Source: CAZSAT01 sp964604675
Lineage (GTDB): Bacteria > Myxococcota_A > UBA796 > CAJQPC01
Assembly: GCA_964604675.1 (NCBI GenBank)
Contig: CAZSAT010000015.1
Coordinates: 1 to 64,000 of the forward strand
Reading direction: 5' to 3'
DNA length: 64,000 nt
Shown here: in pieces, positions 23,937 to 32,857 of the stretch
Layout: every line of letters starts with the position of its first letter
Position numbering within the stretch: position 1 is the stretch's first letter
Program-made: the position numbers and the translations under genes
The notes under the pieces: generated by a model
Database searches by the model: none
Told to the model about the DNA's origin: nothing
The model's input: the letters and a program-made list of their open reading frames with translations, nothing else

Positions 23937-26903
23937 GTGTCGATCGACCGGCCCCCTCCGAAACCGGGCGAACGGGTAGGCAACTACCTCCTCGGGCGCG
24001 AGGTGGGATCCGGAGGCATCGCCACCGTCTTCTTGGCCGAGGGGCCGCAGGGCGAGGTGGCCGTCAAGGTGCTCCGCAGCGACCAGCTCACTTCGGAGCA
24101 GGCGCGGCGCCTCCAGCGCGAGTTCGTCACCCTGCAGCGCTTCGACCACCCCCACATCGTGAAGGTGCACGAGCACGGGGAGCACGGCGGCTACCCCTGG
24201 CTGGCCATGGAGTTCGTCGACGGCAAGGACCTCGCTTCGCTCTTCACCGCGTGGCAGACCGCCTCCCCCACCGACCGCTGGGCGCGGGTCGAGACGCTGC
24301 TCCGGCAGCTCGCGAGCGCCCTGTCCACGCTCCATGCCTCCGGGGCCATCCACCGGGACATCAAGCCGAGCAACATCCTGCTCACGTCCAAGGGCGAGCC
24401 AAAGCTCTCGGACTTCGGCGGGGTGAAGGACGCGGGGGCCTTCACGACCAACCTCACCGTCGCGGGGCAGCTGGTCGGCACGGTGGCCTTCATGGCGCCC
24501 GAGCAGATCAGCGGCGACGCCATCGACGCTCGCACCGATCTCTACGCCCTCGGGGCCGTGCTCTACGTGGCGCTCACCGGCAAGCGGCCCATCGTGGCCG
24601 ACACGATCGCCGGCTTCCTCGCGCGGCACCTCGTGGAGGACCCTCCTCCCCCGAGCGCCGTGAACCCCCACGTGCCTCCGCACCTGGACCGCATCTGCCA
24701 GAAGATGCTGCGCAAGGATCCCAAGCAGCGGTTCGCCAGCGCCGACGACGTGCTCGCCGCGCTGGACGCGCCCCGCGGTGAAGAGCTCCCCCCGATCCGC
24801 GGCCGCGACCTGATCCTGCGGGTGCTCGACGAAGCCATCGCCGACCTGGGCATGGGGCACGGCCGCGCGCTGCACCTGCACGGCCCCGTCGGCAGCGGCC
24901 GCAGCTCCATGATCGCCGAGATGGAGATCCGGGCGCGAAACGCCGGCCTCCAGGTGCTCCGCATGCGGGAGGACACGCCGCTCCAGAAGCTCGCTGCGCC
25001 ACCGGCCGTCGTGTTGATCGACGACGTCGAGGCCTTCGACCGCACCGAGCTGAGCGCCGCACTGCACGGCTTCCCGCTCGACAGCCTGCTGGTCACCACG
25101 GGGCTCTCCGACCGCGCCCCCCTGCACGACGCCGACGTGCTGGAGCTCGGCCCGTTGCCTCACGACGCCACCGCCACGCTGCTCCGCGACCGCAGCCTCT
25201 CCGGGGTGCTCGCGGCCACCCTCGCCCGTCGGCTGCACGGAAACCGCGCCCCGCTCCCCGGCGCGGCCGTGGCCCAGCTGCACGCACTCGTCGACGCGGG
25301 CTGGCTGGTGCGTCGCGGCTCCCGCCTGCGCCTCGGCGTGCCCATGGAACGGCTCCGCGACGACCCGCTGCCGCTGCCGGCCAGCGAGCGAGCCCAGCTG
25401 CTCCAGCTCATGGGAAGCCTGGGCCCCGACGAGCGGGAGACCCTGGAGCACCTGCTCGTGCTCGGCGAAGAGGTGTCGGTGGACCTCCTCCGGGGCCTCT
25501 GTCCGGCGGCACCGCACGCGCTGCCCGCCCTCGAGAAGCAACACGGCCTCGTGGACCGCCGCACCGAGGGGCCGCACGAGGCGGTGGTGCTGCGCTCGGC
25601 GCCCACGGCCCGCGTGCTCTACGAGGCGCTCGCACCGGAACGCCGCTTGGTGCTGCACGGCGCGATCGCGGCGCACCTGCTCGAGCGGCACAGCCGGCGG
25701 CCCGCGTCGGTCGCTGCCCGTGCTGCTCGTCACCTGGTCCGCGCCGGCCAGCCGCTCGAAGCCACGCCCCTGTTCGAGCTGGCCCTCAAGCGCGCCGCCC
25801 GCCGGGGGCGCTGGGACGAGGTGGCCAGCCTCGCCGAACAGGCCCTCGCGCACCGGGATCAGCTCGACGACGACAGCGTGCTGGCCCGCCTGCTGGCCGC
25901 CCGTGGGCGCGCCCTGGTGGAGCTGGGCCGCCCGGTCGCCGCGCGTGGCGCGCTGCAGGAGGCCCTGGAGGTCACCAACAGCACGCCGGGCCGGCTCCGG
26001 GCCTGGCTGGGGGTGGCCCTGGGGCTGCTGGGCGAACACGAGAACGCCGCTCGGACCCTCGAGGAGGCGCTGAGCCTGCTCCCCGAACAGGACGACAGCC
26101 GCTACCGCGCGTGGGTGGCGCTCGCGAAGGCGCGTGGCCACCTCGGCCAGCACGACGCCGCGCGCCAGGCCTGGCGAGCCGCCCTGTCGGAGTTCGGGGA
26201 CAGCACGCCGGGCCGTCGCGGCGCGGTGGAGCTGGGCCTGGGCCAGCTGGAGCTGGCAGCCGGCCAGATCGGCGGCGCTCGGGCGCCGCTTGAGCGCGCC
26301 GAGCGCGACCTCCGCGCCACCCGCCAGGCCGGGGCGCTGGCGGCCTGCCTGATCGACCTGGCCGATCTCGATCTCGTCGGCGGCAGCTACCCCGCCGCGC
26401 TGGCACGGAGCGAAGAGGCGGTGGCCCTCGCGCGGGACGTGGGCGACGTGGCGCTCGCCGCCGGCGCGCTCGCCGTGCGCTCACGCAGCCTCGGGGTGCT
26501 CGGGCAACACGAACAGTCCGACGCCCTCGCCGAAGAGGCGGTCGGGCTCGCCCGCGCTCAGGGCGGCCCCGCACCGGGCGGGCTGTTGCTGCTGGGGCGC
26601 GTTGCCGAGCACCTGGAGAGGGGCCGGGTCCATCCGCACCACGGGCTGCTGATGCTGGTGGTGGACGCTCGGTCGCTCGCAAGGGCCGGGCAGGTCCAGA
26701 GCGCGCTCGAGCGCGCCCTCCACGCCTGGTCGCACGTCCCGAGCACCGGATGTCGGGGCCTCGCGCTCGAGGTGGCGCTGGTGCTGCACGAGCTCGACGG
26801 TCGTCGCGAACACCGTGACGCAGCGGTCGATCTGGGCGGCCAGCTGGCACGCGGCCTTCCGCCGGAGCTGCGCCAGAGCTTCCGTGCCCGGCTGCCCGCA
26901 TGA
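23937..26903 (+). CDS. Ser/Thr protein kinase with degenerate ATPase and TPR region (kinase 2)
   Basis: 988 residues. Kinase domain ~17-275: glycine loop GSGGIATV (24-31), Lys44, HRDIKPSN (139-146), DFG at 159 (followed by Gly-Val-Lys) and MAPEQISG. The next module resembles a STAND/AAA ATPase, but its P-loop reads GPVGSGRS (316-323), with Arg at 322 where Lys is expected; a Walker B-like VLIDDVEAF is kept. The C-terminal ~500 residues are TPR-like helices. GTG 23937 has a TA-box upstream. The stop overlaps the ATG of kinase 3 (ATGA), so 2 and 3 are co-translated. Confidence 0.88.
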   Translation: MSIDRPPPKPGERVGNYLLGREVGSGGIATVFLAEGPQGEVAVKVLRSDQLTSEQARRLQREFVTLQRFDHPHIVKVHEHGEHGGYPWLAMEFVDGKDLASLFTAWQTASPTDRWARVETLLRQLASALSTLHASGAIHRDIKPSNILLTSKGEPKLSDFGGVKDAGAFTTNLTVAGQLVGTVAFMAPEQISGDAIDARTDLYALGAVLYVALTGKRPIVADTIAGFLARHLVEDPPPPSAVNPHVPPHLDRICQKMLRKDPKQRFASADDVLAALDAPRGEELPPIRGRDLILRVLDEAIADLGMGHGRALHLHGPVGSGRSSMIAEMEIRARNAGLQVLRMREDTPLQKLAAPPAVVLIDDVEAFDRTELSAALHGFPLDSLLVTTGLSDRAPLHDADVLELGPLPHDATATLLRDRSLSGVLAATLARRLHGNRAPLPGAAVAQLHALVDAGWLVRRGSRLRLGVPMERLRDDPLPLPASERAQLLQLMGSLGPDERETLEHLLVLGEEVSVDLLRGLCPAAPHALPALEKQHGLVDRRTEGPHEAVVLRSAPTARVLYEALAPERRLVLHGAIAAHLLERHSRRPASVAARAARHLVRAGQPLEATPLFELALKRAARRGRWDEVASLAEQALAHRDQLDDDSVLARLLAARGRALVELGRPVAARGALQEALEVTNSTPGRLRAWLGVALGLLGEHENAARTLEEALSLLPEQDDSRYRAWVALAKARGHLGQHDAARQAWRAALSEFGDSTPGRRGAVELGLGQLELAAGQIGGARAPLERAERDLRATRQAGALAACLIDLADLDLVGGSYPAALARSEEAVALARDVGDVALAAGALAVRSRSLGVLGQHEQSDALAEEAVGLARAQGGPAPGGLLLLGRVAEHLERGRVHPHHGLLMLVVDARSLARAGQVQSALERALHAWSHVPSTGCRGLALEVALVLHELDGRREHRDAAVDLGGQLARGLPPELRQSFRARLPA

Positions 26904-29900
26904 GCGACGCGCCCGAGGAGGTGCTGCGCCTCGGCGACATGGTGCTCCGCCCTGGCGACACGGTCGACAGCTACACCTACGTCCGCCCCATCGGCCGCGG
27001 CGGCATGGCCCACGTGGTGCTCGTGGAGGAGAGCAGCGGCGAGCAGCGGGCGCTGAAGATCCTGAAGGGCACCCGGCTCAAGACCGGCCTGGCGCGCTTC
27101 AAGCGCGAGTTCCGGGCCCTGTCCCGGATCCATCATCCCAACGTGATCCGCGTCCATGGCTGGGGAGCGTACGAACGCCACCCCTTCATCGCCCTGGAGT
27201 ACGTCGAGGGCATCGACCTGCACCGCACCATCCGGGAGTTCAAGCAGCTCGGCGACGAGCACAGGTTCCGACGCTCCGAAGAGCTCCTCGTCGACCTCTG
27301 CAGAGCGCTCGCGCACGTGCACCAGCGGGGCCTGGTCCACCGCGATCTCAAGCCCTCCAACATCCTGGTGACCGCCAGCGGACAGGCCAAGCTCACGGAC
27401 TTCGGCATCGTGAAGGACCTCGACCGCGACGGCGACCCCTTCCAGACCACCACGCTCGTGGGCACGTGGGCCTACGCCTCGCCCGAGCAGATCACCGGCA
27501 CGCCGCTCGACCAACGGTCCGACCTCTACTCCCTGGGCGTGATCCTCTTTGCGATGCTCACCGGGCGGCGCCCCTTCGCGGCCGACGACATGGCCGGCTA
27601 CCGCGAAGCCCACCTGAACCAGCTGCCGGACGACCCTCGCACGCTGCGCGAAGCCTGTCCGGACCACCTCGCCGAGATCTGCCTGAAGCTCCTGCACAAG
27701 TCCCCGCGCGACCGCTTCCAGTCGGCTCGTGAGATCCTCTACCGACTCGAACAGCTCGACCCCAACCAGGTCCAACACGACGGCGACATCTGGCAGGCAC
27801 CGCTGGTCGGGCGCGACGAAGCCCTCGGACGCCTGCACGACTGCCTCGGCGACCTGGTGCGCGGCACGTTCGGGCTGCTGGCCATCGAGGGCCGGACCGG
27901 GACCGGCCGCACCCGCCTCCTCGCGCTCGCCGAGCGCCGCGCGGCGGTCATCGGCATCCCCACCCACCGCCTCGCCGGCGAGGGCAGCGGACTGCCGCGC
28001 CTCCTCGGGCTCGCGCGGTCGCTCAACCTGGCCCTCGGGTCGGAGGCCCCCTCGCTGCTCGTCGACGCGCTCGGCGCCTTCCGACGCGCCGACGCCGAAG
28101 GCGACCTGGTGTACCAGCTGGTCGACGGGCTGCGCGAGGCGCTCCGGGTGCAGCTCGACGACGGCCCTGTCGTGCTTTCGTGCGACGATCTGGAGGAGGT
28201 CAGCCCGCGCGAACGCGACCTGCTGTCCATGCTGGCTCGTGGCCTCTGGCGGCAACGGCGCCCCCTGCTGCTGGTCGTGAGCGCGCTCGGCGACAGCCCC
28301 ACCGAGGTCGTCGACCGCCTCCTGGTGGGTGAGGGCGTGGGCGTGAAGCCCGTCCGGCTCCCCACGACCTCCTTCTCGCGGCAGGACGCCACGGAGCTCA
28401 TCAGGCGCCTGCTCGGCGCCACCGAGGCCGGCGAGGTGCTCGCCGAACGGCTCTTCCTGGTGACCGAGGGCAACCCGCTCTTCTTTGCGGAGTTCCTCTC
28501 GGGGCTCATGGCCCGTGGCGTGTTGATCCCGGGGCGCGATGCCATGCAGACCACGGCCGACGCCCACGAGCTCGCCACCGGCCACCTCGACATTCCAGCC
28601 AGCGTGCGGGCGGTGGTCGGCGAGCGCCTGGAAGACGTCGGGCCCGCACACCGTGAGCTGTTGCAGTGGCTGGCCGTCTCCTCCCGCCCGCTGGACCTGG
28701 ACCTGCTGCTGGAGCTGCTGGACGCGCCCGACGAAGACCTCGTCCTCGACCGGCTCGACGAGCTGATCGAGCTCGGCCTCGTGCGCGAGCGACGCACCGG
28801 CACGCAGGTCGTGCACGAGGTCGCGCACCGCATCCTCGCGGGCATCGTGTACCGGGAGCTGAGCACCGAGCGGCGGGCCTTCCTCCACCGTGAGATGGCC
28901 GAGGCCCTCGAGGGGAGCGAACAGGCGGTCGACGACGAGCTGATCGGGCACCACTTCCAGCTCGCGGGGCTCGCTGGGCGCGCCTACCGCTACCTGGCGA
29001 AGGCCGCGACGCGCATGCTGGCGCGCTCCCTGCCCGGCCCCGCGTGGGAGCTCTCCACACGGGCGGTGAACCTGGAGGAGGTGGCCCGCGTCGATCTCGA
29101 CCGCAGCGCAGCCGACGCCGTGCGCATCGAGCTGCTCCAGGTGCGCGCCGACGTGCACTACGGGCGCGGGGAGTGGGCCGACTGCCTGCGCTGCCTGGAG
29201 GCCCTCGCCCGGCAGGCCGAGCTCGCCGAAGATCACCACGCCCTGGTCCGTGCACTGGCCATGCAGGGCACCGCCCTGCGACGCGCTGGCGACGCGCGCG
29301 ATCCCGTCGAGCCGGTCGCGGCAGCGCTGGATCTGGCGCGCCGAACGCAGGATCGCGAGGGCGTGCTGGAGGCTCTGTACTCCCAGGCCGCGCTGGCGTG
29401 GGAGGCGGGCGACCTGGACCGCTGCGAACAGCTGGCCCAGGAAGGCCTGGTGCTCGTCGAGGAAGGCAGCACCAAGCTCCGCGGCGAGCTGCTGCTCGCG
29501 CTGACCGCCGTGCAGGCCACCCGAGGGCACGTGGCCACCGCGGCCCGCGGCCTGGACGAAGCGGTCGACATCTTCCGCAAGCTGTCGCGGAAGCGCACGC
29601 TCTGCGTGGCGCTGACGAACCTCGCCGAGATCCTCGTGGCGCAGGGCAAGCTCTCCGAGGCGCGCTCGCGCGTGTACGAGGCCGCGGAGCTGTCGCTGGA
29701 GCTGGGCTACCGGCTGGGCGAAGCGACGGCCACGCGCGTGCTGGGCGAGATCCTGCTCGAGCTCAACGACGTGGAGCGCGCCGAGGAAGCCCTCCGGGAG
29801 GCCCTCGCCATCGCGGGGGAGCTGCAGGTGGTGCCCGAGCTGGTGGCGATCCGCTACGCGCTGGCGCGCCTCGAGGCGCGCCGCGGGCGCCCGGCCGAGA

Positions 29901-30349
29901 CCGAGGCCCAGGTCGCGGTCGCGCGTGTGCTCGCCAAGAAGGGCGACCCCGAGCGCTACGCGACGGCGCTCATCGCGCTCAACGCCTGGGCCTGCGCCCA
30001 CACCGGCGACCTCCCCGACGCGCAACGCCTGCTGGCCTCGGCCGAGCGGGAGCTCGCGAGCCTCCCCGTGCCTCGGCGGTGCCAGGTCATGCTGGGCGCG
30101 GCGCAGGCCTACGTGGCCATGGAGCGGCACGACGACGCCGAACGGCTGGCGCTCGCCGCCCAGGCGCTCGCGAGCTCCCGAGGCTTCCGGCTCTGGGGAC
30201 TCGACGCCCGCGTGCTCCTCGCTTCGCTGGTCGACGACGAAGCCGCCGCCCGGGGCTGGCGCGCGGAGGCCGACGCCCTCGCAACGGAGCTGGAGCGGGA
30301 GCTCGACCCCGACCTGGCCCGGGCGTTCCGCGTCGGTCGACTCGGATAG
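26900..30349 (+). CDS. Ser/Thr protein kinase with degenerate ATPase and TPR region (kinase 3)
   Basis: 1149 residues, same plan as its neighbours. Kinase domain ~28-300: GRGGMAHV glycine loop, HRDLKPSN (147-154), DFG (167-169) and ASPEQITG. The ATPase-like module has P-loop GRTGTGRT (331-338), with Arg 337 in place of Lys, and a Walker B-like VVLSCDDLEEV. TPR-like repeats fill the last ~500 residues. ATG overlaps the kinase 2 stop by four bases. Sequence similarity with kinases 2 and 4 suggests tandem duplication. Inferred cytoplasmic signalling protein; the signal and targets are unknown. Confidence 0.88.
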   Translation: MSDAPEEVLRLGDMVLRPGDTVDSYTYVRPIGRGGMAHVVLVEESSGEQRALKILKGTRLKTGLARFKREFRALSRIHHPNVIRVHGWGAYERHPFIALEYVEGIDLHRTIREFKQLGDEHRFRRSEELLVDLCRALAHVHQRGLVHRDLKPSNILVTASGQAKLTDFGIVKDLDRDGDPFQTTTLVGTWAYASPEQITGTPLDQRSDLYSLGVILFAMLTGRRPFAADDMAGYREAHLNQLPDDPRTLREACPDHLAEICLKLLHKSPRDRFQSAREILYRLEQLDPNQVQHDGDIWQAPLVGRDEALGRLHDCLGDLVRGTFGLLAIEGRTGTGRTRLLALAERRAAVIGIPTHRLAGEGSGLPRLLGLARSLNLALGSEAPSLLVDALGAFRRADAEGDLVYQLVDGLREALRVQLDDGPVVLSCDDLEEVSPRERDLLSMLARGLWRQRRPLLLVVSALGDSPTEVVDRLLVGEGVGVKPVRLPTTSFSRQDATELIRRLLGATEAGEVLAERLFLVTEGNPLFFAEFLSGLMARGVLIPGRDAMQTTADAHELATGHLDIPASVRAVVGERLEDVGPAHRELLQWLAVSSRPLDLDLLLELLDAPDEDLVLDRLDELIELGLVRERRTGTQVVHEVAHRILAGIVYRELSTERRAFLHREMAEALEGSEQAVDDELIGHHFQLAGLAGRAYRYLAKAATRMLARSLPGPAWELSTRAVNLEEVARVDLDRSAADAVRIELLQVRADVHYGRGEWADCLRCLEALARQAELAEDHHALVRALAMQGTALRRAGDARDPVEPVAAALDLARRTQDREGVLEALYSQAALAWEAGDLDRCEQLAQEGLVLVEEGSTKLRGELLLALTAVQATRGHVATAARGLDEAVDIFRKLSRKRTLCVALTNLAEILVAQGKLSEARSRVYEAAELSLELGYRLGEATATRVLGEILLELNDVERAEEALREALAIAGELQVVPELVAIRYALARLEARRGRPAETEAQVAVARVLAKKGDPERYATALIALNAWACAHTGDLPDAQRLLASAERELASLPVPRRCQVMLGAAQAYVAMERHDDAERLALAAQALASSRGFRLWGLDARVLLASLVDDEAAARGWRAEADALATELERELDPDLARAFRVGRLG

Positions 30350-30363
30350 TCCCGGACCACGGG

Positions 30364-30369
30364 TAAGAT
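30364..30369 (+). promoter_or_regulatory. TAAGAT -10-like box, predicted leaderless start of kinase 4
   Basis: TAAGAT, 8-nt spacer and ATG 30378; no ribosome binding site. Kinase 4 may have its own promoter although it follows kinase 3 by 28 bases. Confidence 0.45.
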
Positions 30370-30377
30370 CCGCTCCG

Positions 30378-32816
30378 ATGGCCGACCGGATTCCGCCAGC
30401 GCCAAAGAAGCGGCCCAAGACTCTCGAGCCCTTTCCCGAGGCCATCGGCCCCTACCGGCCGTTGAGGCTGCTGGGCAGTGGCGGCATGGCGGGGGTCTAC
30501 CTCTGCCTCGGGCCCGAGGGTGAGGAGGTGGCGGTGAAGTGGCTGAACCGCGCCACGCCGCGCCTTCGTCAGCGCTTCGCACGGGAGGCGCGCGCCATGC
30601 TGCGCGTCAGCCATCCCGACATCGTGCACGTGCTCGGGCAAGGCGTGGCCCAGGGCCGCCCCTACCTCGTGATGGACTACGTGGCCGGCGAAGACCTGCG
30701 TGTCTACGCGCCGAAGCTGCAGGAGCGGCCGGCGGCGGAGCGGGTGGGCGAGGTGCGCCGCATCGGCATCGCCATCTGCCGCGCCCTCCAGGCGGTGCAC
30801 GCCGTGGGGCTGGTGCACCGCGACGTGAAACCCTCCAACGTGCTGCTGGATCTCCAGGGCGGCGTGTTCCTCACCGACTTCGGCGTGGTCAAGGACCTGG
30901 AGGATGCGGATCGCACCCAGGTGGGCATCCTCGTGGGCACTGCGAGCTACGCGTCGCCCGAGCAGATCCGAAGCGAGCCCGTCGACCACCGAACCGACCT
31001 CTACGGCCTCGGCTGCACCCTCTTCTTCGTGGCCACCGGGCGACGTCCGTTCCCCAGCCGAAAGCGGGACGAGGTCATCCAGGCGCACCTCTCGTCGCCC
31101 GTGCCCCACCTGCGCACCATCGACCCCACCCTCCCGAAGGAGCTGGAAGCCATCATCGTGCGGCTGATGGCCAAGCAGCGGGAGGACCGCTTCCAGGGCG
31201 CGCGGGCGGTTCGCCAGGCCCTGGAAGGACTCGGACGCGGCACCGGCAGCGCGGCCCCCCCGCCGCTGGCCGGACGCCAGCGCTACGTCGAGCAGGTCCG
31301 CGACGCCCTGCGAACCGTCGCGGACGGCAGCGGCGCAGTGATCCGTGCGGTCGGTCCAAAGGGCAGCGGGCGCCACTGGCTCCTGGAGGTGACCGAGGAC
31401 CTGGGCCGCCGCATGAGCGTGCCCACGGAGCGCGTGAGTGACCCGGCGTCGCTCCACGCGGCGGCAGAGCGTGTGGCGTCGGGCGAGACGCTCGCGGTGA
31501 TCACGCGCCTCCCCGATCCCGTGTCGGCGCGCGAGCTGATCATCGAGCTGGAGCCGCTCGGCATGGCCGACGTCCGGCGCACGGTGGTCTCGGTGGCGCC
31601 GAACACGCCCCAACCCCACCAGGCCGCCGAGCGCCTGCATCGCCTCAGCGGCGGGCACCCGGCCTGGCTGCTGCCTCTGCTCGAAGCCCACCGCCGCGGC
31701 GACCGCCTCGAGCTGCCCGACGCGATGACCGAGCCGACCGACCTCGCCGCCACGCTGGATCGCCTCGACTTCGAAGCGCTCGAGACCCTGGGGAGCCTCG
31801 CGGTGCTGGGTCAGCCGGTCACCGTGACCGCGCTCGAGGAGGTGACGCAGATCCCCGCGAAGGAGCCGCTCGCCTCCCTGGCGGAGGCGGGCCTGGTGGC
31901 CGGCCACTCGGGGTCGTGGTGGGTGATGGGCGAGCTCGTGGCCGAGGCCGCCAGGGAGCGCCTGCCGGATCCGGATGCCGTGGACCTGCGGGCTCGCCGG
32001 GCGATGAGCCGCTTCAGCCCCCCGCCACCCCCCGGCCCGCCGTCGGCGCCCGTCCGGATGCCGAAGCCACCGCCACACAAGCGTGACCTGGTCGAGGCGC
32101 TCGAGACGGCCGAGGCGTTGGCGGTGAGCGGCAAGCTCGCGGCGGCGCGGGAGAAGCTGGAGGGCACAGTCGCGACGGCGCACGCGCGGCAAGCCGGCAA
32201 GGTCGAGGCGTGGGCCCTCCGACTGCTCGGCACCGTGCTCCTGGATCTCGGCGAAGCGCAGCTCGCGCAGGTGCGCCTGGCCGACGCGGTGGCGCTGGCC
32301 CGCGCCGTCAACGATCCGGGGGAGCGTCGGGCGGGGCACGTGCTCCGCGCCCTCGCCACGCTCGACGCCCGGCCAGGAAACCCGTCGGCAGCCAGCTCGG
32401 CCTTGAGTCGGCTGCGGAAGGCCGCCGACATCACCGGGCCGGATCCCGCGGGCTTCGAGGCCCTCAGAGCCGCGGTCTCCGCTCGGGCGAGCGCCGTGCT
32501 GGGCGACCAGCGCAGCTTCTCCGGGTCGCGCGACGCCGCGGTGTCCGCCATGTCCGCCGCGAGCTGGGTGGTGCGCCTGCGCGCGGAGCTCGAGCTCTCG
32601 CGTGCCGCCCTGGTGGCCGGGGATCTCGCCGCCTCCCGCCAGCATGCCGACCAGTGCGGCGCGGAGGCCGGGGCGCGCGGCTGGATGTTGTTCGCCTGGC
32701 TCGCGAGCCGCGTCCGGGCCACCACAGCCGGTCTGCCGGCGCCCGAACCCGGCACGGTCGCGGAGGGCCTGAGCGAAGCCGAGCTGGATCGGCTCACCCG
32801 CAAGCCGGTGCATTGA
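30378..32816 (+). CDS. Ser/Thr protein kinase with strongly decayed ATPase module (kinase 4)
   Basis: 812 residues. Kinase domain ~25-280 is intact: GSGGMAGV, HRDVKPSN (147-154), DFG (DFGVVKD) and ASPEQIRS. The following module keeps the outline of the ATPase in kinases 1-3, but its P-loop reads GPKGSGRH (326-333): Lys is Arg and the Ser/Thr is His, and no clear Walker B is visible. A Pro-rich linker (PPPPPGPPSAP, ~550-570) leads to a shorter C-terminal TPR-like region. It is the shortest of the four. Last kinase in the run and directly upstream of three envelope-protein genes. Confidence 0.87.
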   Translation: MADRIPPAPKKRPKTLEPFPEAIGPYRPLRLLGSGGMAGVYLCLGPEGEEVAVKWLNRATPRLRQRFAREARAMLRVSHPDIVHVLGQGVAQGRPYLVMDYVAGEDLRVYAPKLQERPAAERVGEVRRIGIAICRALQAVHAVGLVHRDVKPSNVLLDLQGGVFLTDFGVVKDLEDADRTQVGILVGTASYASPEQIRSEPVDHRTDLYGLGCTLFFVATGRRPFPSRKRDEVIQAHLSSPVPHLRTIDPTLPKELEAIIVRLMAKQREDRFQGARAVRQALEGLGRGTGSAAPPPLAGRQRYVEQVRDALRTVADGSGAVIRAVGPKGSGRHWLLEVTEDLGRRMSVPTERVSDPASLHAAAERVASGETLAVITRLPDPVSARELIIELEPLGMADVRRTVVSVAPNTPQPHQAAERLHRLSGGHPAWLLPLLEAHRRGDRLELPDAMTEPTDLAATLDRLDFEALETLGSLAVLGQPVTVTALEEVTQIPAKEPLASLAEAGLVAGHSGSWWVMGELVAEAARERLPDPDAVDLRARRAMSRFSPPPPPGPPSAPVRMPKPPPHKRDLVEALETAEALAVSGKLAAAREKLEGTVATAHARQAGKVEAWALRLLGTVLLDLGEAQLAQVRLADAVALARAVNDPGERRAGHVLRALATLDARPGNPSAASSALSRLRKAADITGPDPAGFEALRAAVSARASAVLGDQRSFSGSRDAAVSAMSAASWVVRLRAELELSRAALVAGDLAASRQHADQCGAEAGARGWMLFAWLASRVRATTAGLPAPEPGTVAEGLSEAELDRLTRKPVH

Positions 32817-32857
32817 GCCGCCACCCGCGTGCTACGGTCCGCTCCGGAGGAGGGCAC

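Noticed and set aside
26558..30445. A 1295-codon open frame antisense to kinases 2-3, and similar long frames antisense to kinase 1 (19713-23255) and the MopE gene (10299-13559)
   Set aside because: They are composition artefacts of very GC-rich third positions; translations are Arg/Ala/Gly/His-rich without motifs, while the opposite strand has clear conserved domains.
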